Below, one piece after another: positions 58,037 through 64,000 of a DNA stretch of 64,000 bases (position 1 is the stretch's first letter; the number at the start of each line of letters is the position of its first letter). A model generated the notes under the pieces. It did not search any database and had not been told where the DNA came from. It was given only the letters and a program-made list of their open reading frames with translations. Location of the stretch: the NCBI GenBank assembly GCA_002328745.1, contig DCVQ01000025.1, positions 69,881 to 133,880 on the forward strand, written 5' to 3'. The DNA is from Actinobacteria bacterium UBA2184 (GTDB taxonomy: Bacteria; Actinomycetota; Coriobacteriia; Anaerosomatales; Anaerosomataceae). Both the position numbers and the translations under genes were made by a program.

Positions 58037-58957
58037 ATGGGTGGTTCGATTCAGGCGAACGAGGATGCGGCGTGCTGCTACCGGGCCATCGAGGGCGATG
58101 GAATGCGGGTGATGTGGGAGATCACAAGCAGGTGCAACATGCACTGCAGACACTGCTTCGCCACCCCTTCGCCCGAACGAGACCTGCCGCTGTCGACAGT
58201 TCTGGACATCCTGAGGTCGATGGCTGATGCCGGTGTTCGTAAGGTCGCCATCACGGGCGGGGAGCCGCTCATGCGAGACGATGCGCTGCGGATACTCAGC
58301 TATATCGCCGAGCTGGGAATGCTACCCAAGCTGCTCACGAACGGCGTGCTGATCGACCGCGCCGTGGTTGAGCACCTCGCTGCCATCGATGGGATTGAGG
58401 TATCGGTAAGCATCGACGGAGCCACAGCGAAGACACACGACAGCATCCGGCGTTGCAGAGGCGCATTCGACAGGGTGATGCAGAGCCTGCGGCTTCTCGC
58501 GGAATACCCAGCAGTGCAGTTGAACACAACCTGCGTAGTCACGTCCCTCAATCAGGGCGATTTGCCGCAGATAGTCGAGATTGCCAGGTCGTTCTCAGCG
58601 CAGTCAGTCAACTTCAGCGCACTTCTCGATGTTGCAGGAGTAGATCTCCCGCACATCCGCGCCTATCGGACCAGGTGCCCTCTGTCTGCCGATGTAACCG
58701 CCGAGGTTCTGCGAAGCGCCGCCGAGGCTCGCGCCAGGTACAGCGACATCGCAGTACGGACCATAGGACTGACATCTGGTGACCGCGTGCGCTGCCCAGC
58801 TGGACACACAGTCGTCTATGTGGATCCCCAAGGTGGGATTCATCCGTGCTCTCTCGGTCGCCTTGCCGAACCTGCGTCTCTCCTCGCGGAGAGCTTCGAA
58901 TCCGCACTCGCAAGCCTGACGCTGTCCGGCTCCGTCCCATGGGAAGTGTGCCGATGA
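58037..58957 (+). CDS. Radical SAM protein, PqqE/NirJ-like, paralogue 1
   Basis: A 306-residue protein. It opens NEDAACCYRAIEGDG and carries CNMHCRHCF and AITGGEPLMRDD. The C-terminal part has RCPAGHTVVYVDPQGG and HPCSLG, a reduced SPASM region as in NirJ/AhbD-type haem enzymes and PqqE. It is clearly paralogous to the protein at 60213-61178 (same NED..CCYRAI opening). ATG 58037 behind AAGGGAGTGAC. It ends with ATGA coupling to the next gene. Confidence 0.88.
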   Translation: MGGSIQANEDAACCYRAIEGDGMRVMWEITSRCNMHCRHCFATPSPERDLPLSTVLDILRSMADAGVRKVAITGGEPLMRDDALRILSYIAELGMLPKLLTNGVLIDRAVVEHLAAIDGIEVSVSIDGATAKTHDSIRRCRGAFDRVMQSLRLLAEYPAVQLNTTCVVTSLNQGDLPQIVEIARSFSAQSVNFSALLDVAGVDLPHIRAYRTRCPLSADVTAEVLRSAAEARARYSDIAVRTIGLTSGDRVRCPAGHTVVYVDPQGGIHPCSLGRLAEPASLLAESFESALASLTLSGSVPWEVCR

Positions 58958-60216
58958 CCGAGGTAGTTCATCCATTCGGGAGCCATATCGCCCAGTTCAC
59001 TCGGGAGAACGACGTGTGCCTCCTGAATACCCACTCGCTTCGCACCCTCTTTGTAGACGCCCGATGGTTGGCAGATCGGTCCCACACGCCGCCCGGCGAC
59101 TTCCTCAACCTTCCTCCATTGCGCGCTCCCAAGCCGGAACTGCAGGTGTTCCAAGTTGCAGTGACCCTCGCCTGCAACCTGCGGTGCTCGTATTGCGTGG
59201 TGCACAACAATGTGTGGAGTGACGCTACCCATACGATGTCACGAGAAGCCGCCGGAGACCTTGCACGGGAGGCGAACGCTGTTCTGCCGCCCGGTGGTCT
59301 GCTCTATGTGACGGGCGGCGAACCACTGCTGAACTGGAGCGCAGCGGCGACACTCCTCGCCGAAACACGTGACGATCTCTTGAAGGTGATCGTGACCAAC
59401 GCGACTCTTGTGAAACCCGAGATTGCCTCGTTTCTCGCCGCGACGAACACATGCGTGCTGGTCTCGATGGATGGAGATCAGCACGCGCATGACAGCGTTC
59501 GTCGCGACGGACGGGGTAGAGGGTCCTACGACGCCACACGCCGTGGCTACGGTGTCCTGCGAGACGCCGGCTGTTCGGTGGGGGTGTCACTCGTGATTGG
59601 GCCCCATAACGTGGACCGCCTCAGCGATGTCGCAGTTCACCTCCTGGAGACACTGCATCCGGACAGCCTAGGGTTGGGCTTGCCGCACTTCACATCGCGC
59701 CACGCGCGCTCAATCGATAAGCATCGGGTCGCGGCGGAGTACGGTCGCCTTTACGACTGGGTGCTCACGCGGCCGACCTTCGTGGACCAAATCGCGCGAC
59801 GCCTCAGTCCGTTCGTAAATGAGACGTTCCGCTTTCGGGACTGCAGCGCCTGCGGCTCAAAGGTTGTGGTCTTCCCCGATGGAAGTCGCTCGAACTGCAT
59901 CTCCTCAGGCCCCGACCATCTGGGGGGCGCAGCGGATCGTTGGCTTGGACGAACCCCGCTCGAGCTTGCTGAGTGCCAGGGGTGTGCAGCGATAGGAGTC
60001 TGCGGCGGCGGATGCGTGTTCGATGGTCTGGCGCTCTATGGAGGTGTCGACCAGCGCAACTGCGCAGTCACACGCGTGCTGTTGGAGAGGTTCATCTGGA
60101 CGCTGCGCGACGCGACGACCGACCCGCAGCCCGGCACGGCCGTGAAGTCCGCAGTCTTCAACAGGCTATTGGAGCGTCGGTCGCGTGTTGCTGTGTCTGT
60201 GGGGCATTCTCAATGA
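58954..60216 (+). CDS. SPASM-domain radical SAM protein
   Basis: A 420-residue protein. Residues 1-65 (HIAQFTRENDVCLLNTHSLRT and on) could be a short recognition domain. The cluster motif is CNLRCSYCVVHNN, then YVTGGEPLLNWS. The C-terminal SPASM region is rich in Cys (CSACGSKV, CISSGPD, CQGCAAIGVCGGGC, NCAV), enough for two auxiliary clusters. This is the pattern of anSME and peptide-maturase families. ATG 58954 overlaps the previous stop; ATG 58939 is an alternative start. No precursor-peptide gene was found nearby. Confidence 0.88.
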   Translation: MTEVVHPFGSHIAQFTRENDVCLLNTHSLRTLFVDARWLADRSHTPPGDFLNLPPLRAPKPELQVFQVAVTLACNLRCSYCVVHNNVWSDATHTMSREAAGDLAREANAVLPPGGLLYVTGGEPLLNWSAAATLLAETRDDLLKVIVTNATLVKPEIASFLAATNTCVLVSMDGDQHAHDSVRRDGRGRGSYDATRRGYGVLRDAGCSVGVSLVIGPHNVDRLSDVAVHLLETLHPDSLGLGLPHFTSRHARSIDKHRVAAEYGRLYDWVLTRPTFVDQIARRLSPFVNETFRFRDCSACGSKVVVFPDGSRSNCISSGPDHLGGAADRWLGRTPLELAECQGCAAIGVCGGGCVFDGLALYGGVDQRNCAVTRVLLERFIWTLRDATTDPQPGTAVKSAVFNRLLERRSRVAVSVGHSQ

Positions 60217-61178
60217 GTGGGATGGGGGTCAGCCCTAACGGCCGCGACATCTCCCTGCTAAGGAACGAGGACGTCGGCTGCTGCTATCGGGCGATTGCCT
60301 CCAGCGGGCTGCGGGTAGTGTGGGAGATTACAAGCTCCTGCAACCTCGCTTGCAGGCACTGCTTTCGCACTGCTCCCGAGGGTCACGACCTTGATACTGC
60401 GCGGGCACTTTCGCTTGTCGACGAGATGATAGCAGCTGGGGTTCGGAAGATAGCCATCACGGGTGGCGAGCCACTCCTGCGCCCCGATTTGACTGAAATC
60501 ACAGCCAGGCTTCGCTCCGCCGGGCTGCTCGTGAAGCTCGCAAGCAACCTGACGATGATTGACCCTGACACTGCCAGAGGGCTGAGCGAGGCGGGGTACC
60601 TTGAGGTGGGGTTCAGCCTCGACGGGCCGGAGGCAACGACGCACGACTACATCCGTGGACATGGGGCCTACGCGAGACTCGTAGCCGCCGTCGCGATGTT
60701 GAGCTCACTGCAGACTGTGCAGCTGAACCCTGTGTGCGTCTTGGGCAAGTTCAATTTTGCTCGACTGGACGAAATCGTCGAAAAGGCCTTGACGTGGGGT
60801 GCCGCGTCCGTCACGTTCAGCGACCTGTTCCTCATTGACTCTCCGCGTGTCCTTGCTCCACGGGAATTCGTGATGGCGGAACGGCTCGACACGCATGCGC
60901 GGGAGGCCGCGCTCACCCGGATTGCCGAGTTGCGCCGCCTCTACCCGGAGATTGCCATCAGAACGGTCGCGCTGAGCGATGAATCGGTGGCGTGCAGCGC
61001 CGGCACTAGTGTTGTTCACGTCGATCCCACAGGCCGAGTGAATCCTTGCACCCTGTACCACCTCGACCCCCCAATAAGCGTTCATGAGTTGACGTTCAGT
61101 GAAGCGCTCACTGAACTAGCTGGAAGGGTCTTCTGTGAAGGGACCTCCCTCTGTCGTTATCTCGACCAGACGTGGTGA
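60213..61178 (+). CDS. Radical SAM protein, PqqE/NirJ-like, paralogue 2
   Basis: A 321-residue protein similar in layout to that at 58037-58957: NEDVGCCYRAIASSG, CNLACRHCF, AITGGEPLLRPD, then ACSAGTSVVHVDPTGRVNPC at the C terminus. Having two such paralogues in one operon suggests successive steps or a heterodimer. ATG 60213 overlaps the previous stop (ATGA); the longer frame upstream is a shadow of the preceding gene. Confidence 0.88.
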   Translation: MSGMGVSPNGRDISLLRNEDVGCCYRAIASSGLRVVWEITSSCNLACRHCFRTAPEGHDLDTARALSLVDEMIAAGVRKIAITGGEPLLRPDLTEITARLRSAGLLVKLASNLTMIDPDTARGLSEAGYLEVGFSLDGPEATTHDYIRGHGAYARLVAAVAMLSSLQTVQLNPVCVLGKFNFARLDEIVEKALTWGAASVTFSDLFLIDSPRVLAPREFVMAERLDTHAREAALTRIAELRRLYPEIAIRTVALSDESVACSAGTSVVHVDPTGRVNPCTLYHLDPPISVHELTFSEALTELAGRVFCEGTSLCRYLDQTW

Positions 61179-61822
61179 ACATCCGCATGCATTCCTCTGA
61201 CTGCGCCAATTCCTGGGACACGGTGTTCACGGGCACGACCGAATACCACTGGCGCGAGCCGCACCCAGTAGTAGCGAGACTGCTTCGGTCTGTCACCGCG
61301 CCGCGCGCCGGTTCGGTGCTCGACTTGGGCTGCGGATACGGACGCCACACCCTGCTCGCAGCCGAGATGGGTTTCTCCGTCACCGCAATGGATGTGTCTC
61401 CCGTGGCTCTTGCGTTCGTCCGAGACCGCCTGTCAGGTGTTCCAGGCGCGTCACTTCTTCAGCACAACATGTCTTCTATCCCGTACCCGTTTAGTGAAGA
61501 GGAGTTTGACCTCGTAATCGCAATCCAGGTCATTCACCATCAAGCGAGCTGCGGGGTCGAGGCGACCCTGGCTGAGATCAACCGCATACTGAGGCCGGGT
61601 GGGTTGGCACTCGTCTCACTGCCGTCCCGGCTTCAGCAAGGCCCTCGGTGGGAAATGCTTGACGACCGCACAGCCATCGCTGCCGATGGACCAGAAAAGG
61701 GCATCGTGCACTTCCTGTGCCCCGAGGAGGATTCCGCCCGCGAACTGTTCGGGACCTTCGAGGTGGAGTCAGTCGTCCTGGATCAGTGGGACCACTGGTG
61801 CGTCCTAGCACGCAGGTCATGA
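61175..61822 (+). CDS. Class I SAM-dependent methyltransferase
   Basis: A 215-residue methyltransferase (family methyltransf_11/25 type): VLDLGCGYGRHTLLAAEMG is motif I, AMDVSPVAL motif II, and EFDLVIAIQVIHHQ plus ILRPGGLALVSLPSR follow. The start is either GTG 61175 (GTGA overlap with the previous stop) or GTG 61172; ATG 61187 is also possible. It is the last gene of the operon and probably adds an O- or N-methyl group late in the pathway. Confidence 0.87.
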   Translation: MNIRMHSSDCANSWDTVFTGTTEYHWREPHPVVARLLRSVTAPRAGSVLDLGCGYGRHTLLAAEMGFSVTAMDVSPVALAFVRDRLSGVPGASLLQHNMSSIPYPFSEEEFDLVIAIQVIHHQASCGVEATLAEINRILRPGGLALVSLPSRLQQGPRWEMLDDRTAIAADGPEKGIVHFLCPEEDSARELFGTFEVESVVLDQWDHWCVLARRS

Positions 61823-62043
61823 CGGGGTAGACTTGTGAGCTACATCGCCCCCAGGGATGCGAGTCCTGCCGGGCGTCGCGCGCACGAGAGCCATTCGCCC
61901 GGGGCGGGGTACCTCGAAGCCCTCCTGTGGCCGGAAGCGTCGAGCATCCAATCGCCGGCAGACAACCCCAGTTCCCGGAAGCGGATCCAACCCCAGACGC
62001 CGGATGATCGGACCTGGACGCAAGACGCCACTCACGTCATCCC

Positions 62044-63204
62044 TCACCGTGCCGAAAGGGTCTCAACGATTTGCCGACCGACCTGGATCTGCTGCGCCAT
62101 GAGGCTATCGCTCTCCGGCCTGGGCCATTGAGACACTTTGACTACCACCGTCTCCGAGTCTCGGTGCAGGAAGCACACCTGCCCGTAGATACCGAGCGCG
62201 ACAATAGCGCCAGTATCCGCGCCCAATCCCCACCATCCATTGCGAAACCAGCCCCCAGGCATCTGCTTGGACAGCCTGTATGGCGAGCCTCTGAATTGGC
62301 GCCGAGCACCGTTACTTGGGCACCAGGTCTCGTTCACCCATTCTCCTGACAGGATGCGGGTACCGTCTTGCGCTAACCCGTGCGAGATCCACATCGTGCC
62401 GAGTCTCAGCAGATCACGAGGACTTATCCACATGCCCACGCTCGCGAACGGGCGGCCGAACGGGTCGAGGAAGACTAGCGCATCATCCTGAGCCCCGATT
62501 GGGCCCCAAAGGTACCGACCCAGAAGATCCGCGTATTTTCCTCCGCCCGCCCTCTCGAGGACCTGCGCAAGCACATCGATGAGTATCGACCGGTAGTTGA
62601 AGACCTCTCCGTGGATGCGAGCGTTCGGGACTGTCTGTGCGTATCGCATGATGCCGTCCTCGTAGTACCCGCGTGTCAGGCTGGGGCCCAGCCCTCTGGC
62701 TCGTTCCGCGAGGGTGGGCTCACCGTCCACGTACTCTTCGTTGAATGCAGTGCCTGTCGTCATGTCAAGGAGTTGCCTTACTGTCGCACCCGCGAACGAC
62801 GTGTTGCGCAGCTCCCTCACATACTCAGTGACCAACATCCTGGGATCCAGGATCTGACGGTCAGCCAGAACGCCGGCCAGTGTCCCACATACGACCTTCG
62901 AGCACGACATCACTGGGTGAAGGAGTCGTCCCCCGTCAGGGTACGCTGAGAACTCCCAGATCGCCCGTCCCCGATGAACGATCAGCATGGCGTCCGTGTG
63001 GCTCGACGCAGCGTACTGGCCGAGGTCCACGCCGAATCGGCCCCGAAGTTCGGCCTCAAGCTCGGAGGTCTCACGTAGCAGATCCGTGGTGCAAGGAGAA
63101 GCCGGGACGTGCGCCATTCGCTCGCTCGGAGGGACCTGGAACCCCGGCGAGACGGTAGCTAGGCGCTCGGTCGAGTGGGCATCGTTCGACTGACTGGTGG
63201 CCAC
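62044..63204 (-). CDS. Serine hydrolase, class C beta-lactamase/esterase fold
   Basis: A 386-residue protein. The SxxK motif is SCSK (MSCSKVVCGTLAGV), preceded by MLIVHRGRAIWEFSAYPDGG. A Tyr motif, FNYRSILIDVLAQVLE, and SVGMWISPRDLLRLG are typical of the EstB/beta-lactamase C group. There is no signal peptide. Such enzymes are esterases, D-peptidases or transacylases. It faces the radical SAM operon from the other strand. GTG at 63204 with AGGGAG 8 bases upstream; ATG at residue 30 is an alternative. Confidence 0.85.
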   Translation of the reverse strand: MATSQSNDAHSTERLATVSPGFQVPPSERMAHVPASPCTTDLLRETSELEAELRGRFGVDLGQYAASSHTDAMLIVHRGRAIWEFSAYPDGGRLLHPVMSCSKVVCGTLAGVLADRQILDPRMLVTEYVRELRNTSFAGATVRQLLDMTTGTAFNEEYVDGEPTLAERARGLGPSLTRGYYEDGIMRYAQTVPNARIHGEVFNYRSILIDVLAQVLERAGGGKYADLLGRYLWGPIGAQDDALVFLDPFGRPFASVGMWISPRDLLRLGTMWISHGLAQDGTRILSGEWVNETWCPSNGARRQFRGSPYRLSKQMPGGWFRNGWWGLGADTGAIVALGIYGQVCFLHRDSETVVVKVSQWPRPESDSLMAQQIQVGRQIVETLSAR

Positions 63205-63800
63205 TTCCCATACTCCCTCTGCAGTTTGCGCTCACCGAGCTGTCCACTTCGGCCAAGCCTCATCGTGCACCGCCTCAAGCATACCCCGAGCGGCCAGGGC
63301 AGGATCCAAGAGGGCATGAAGGCGACCATGCGGTACAGCTCGTGTTCCGCGTCACGATCCCACCAAGGTAAGAGCGCCGGAAACCAAGCGCCCTTGCCGG
63401 CGGTAGACGCGAGTCCCCCGCCGCATTGAATTCCGCAGTCGCCCGCGACGACCGGATCTTTCGACCACCCAGGGCGGCACCTCTCAACCACAAAGTCTGG
63501 GACCGCGAGCCCGCTGTGCTAGCTTCCACTCCAGCTCACATGACGCTGAGGCCAGGGAGGTGCACATGGCGCGCAAGACGGGAACTTGGCGGGCCGCATC
63601 AACAATCCTCCAGACAGCCTTGGCCGCCGCCCTCATCCCGCTGGCCCTCTCCGCCCTGACCTCGCTCCCTCTTGGCCGCGCTGCGCTCTCCCCCCTCCCC
63701 ACCCGCTGGCTGTCCGCGGTCACCAGCCCGCCGACACTCGCCCTCTGCTTCCAAGACACCCGGTCGGCGCCTGCCGGCGTTCCTAGGCCCGCTCACTTCG
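63205..63800. other. About 600 bp without a supported gene
   Basis: I see no gene. A plus-strand frame from 63560 begins MHMARKTGTWRAASTILQTA and has a hydrophobic start like a signal sequence, but it runs into the conserved island end and is probably chance. Confidence 0.5.
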
Positions 63801-64000
63801 GGCAACAAATCGGGCAACAACCCCGTGTCGAAGACCGGTCCTCAGCAACAGGGATCTTTGGGCAACAAGATGAAGCTGAAATGGTCTCTGAGCTGGGGTT
63901 TTGTACCGAAATGGGCACCAGAAGGACGAAATCCGGACCCTCATTTTGGGCCCAGAATCAGGCCAAAAAGAGCCTCTGACCTGCGGTTTTGTGGTGCCCC
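63801..64000. repeat. Right end of the last island and start of att core E
   Basis: GGGCAACAAATCGGGCAACAA, CTCAGCAACAGGGATC, CTCTGAGCTGGGGTTTTG and CTCTGACCTGCGG appear in the order seen left of att B and att C. The core starts at 63992 with TGGTGCCCC and is cut by the window end. The intact body of the minus-strand tRNA should follow to the right. Confidence 0.7.

Noticed and set aside
61817..62047. A 76-codon minus-strand frame overlapping the hydrolase stop as GTGA
   Set aside because: Arg/Pro-rich with no recognisable domain. The overlap is suggestive but the composition matches noncoding GC-rich DNA. It could be tested by conservation.
63560..63979. A 139-codon frame with a hydrophobic N terminus at the right edge
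   Set aside because: Its second half runs through the conserved island end, whose sequence is shared with non-coding copies elsewhere in the window.

Overview
The window is high-GC, densely coded DNA from an anaerobic bacterium. I infer an uncultured anaerobic actinobacterium close to Coriobacteriia. The reasons are the GC-rich codon use with many GTG starts, a soluble hydBGDA-type NiFe hydrogenase, a multiheme c-type cytochrome, a tungsten aldehyde oxidoreductase-family enzyme with membrane partners, and MinD ATPases carrying ferredoxin domains. No rRNA or other firm marker is present, so the lineage is an inference.

Bases 1-20140 look like ordinary chromosome: a ferredoxin-MinD ATPase pair, tRNA-Asp, a MacB-type ABC exporter facing a TetR regulator, a DUF72 protein, a small c-type cytochrome lipoprotein, an alpha/beta hydrolase, a glycosyltransferase, a cation efflux transporter, a membrane-anchored cytochrome with 12 possible haem sites, tRNA-Val, and a hydrogenase operon (hydB-hydG-hydD-hydA-maturation protease). 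The hydrogenase operon follows a lipoprotein/histidine-kinase pair.

From 20143 to the right edge the window appears to be a stack of islands integrated in the 3' end of one tRNA gene. A 26-bp tRNA 3' end followed by about 120 bp of recombinase-arm-like repeats occurs at 20143, 21634 and 29122. An arm-only remnant lies at 32024, and the core starts again at 63992. The tRNA's own terminator is still left of the first copy; its body should lie beyond base 64000. The islands carry: (1) a Fic protein; (2) an SDR enzyme and an AOR/Tat Fe-S/cytochrome b operon divergent from a degenerate Fic-like regulator; (3) an S1-domain protein and a RiPP-like pair of a radical SAM enzyme and a 31-residue Cys/Gly-rich precursor; (4) a 32-kb cargo.

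The 32-kb cargo has two divergent halves. The left half (49164 down to 32116, minus strand) is an approximately 20-gene operon for a eukaryote-like ubiquitin-type conjugation system: an E1-like enzyme, a ubiquitin-like/E2 fusion, a free ubiquitin-like protein with a GG motif and a tail, a JAMM protease, two membrane proteins with perfect RING-H2 spacing (candidate E3s), two AAA ATPases, an M50 membrane protease, a NrdG-like radical SAM enzyme, a VWA-like protein, a helical-repeat protein, an NYN nuclease-like protein, a DUF5063 protein and a MraZ paralogue. The right half (49678 to 61822, plus strand) starts with a tyrosine recombinase homologue lacking its nucleophile. It continues as a tightly overlapping set of five radical SAM genes, an ATP-grasp/PLP-decarboxylase fusion, a small unknown gene and a methyltransferase, with a beta-lactamase-fold serine hydrolase on the opposite strand. 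I read it as an undescribed small-molecule or peptide-modifying pathway. Function is inferred throughout from motifs and gene order, without database searches.
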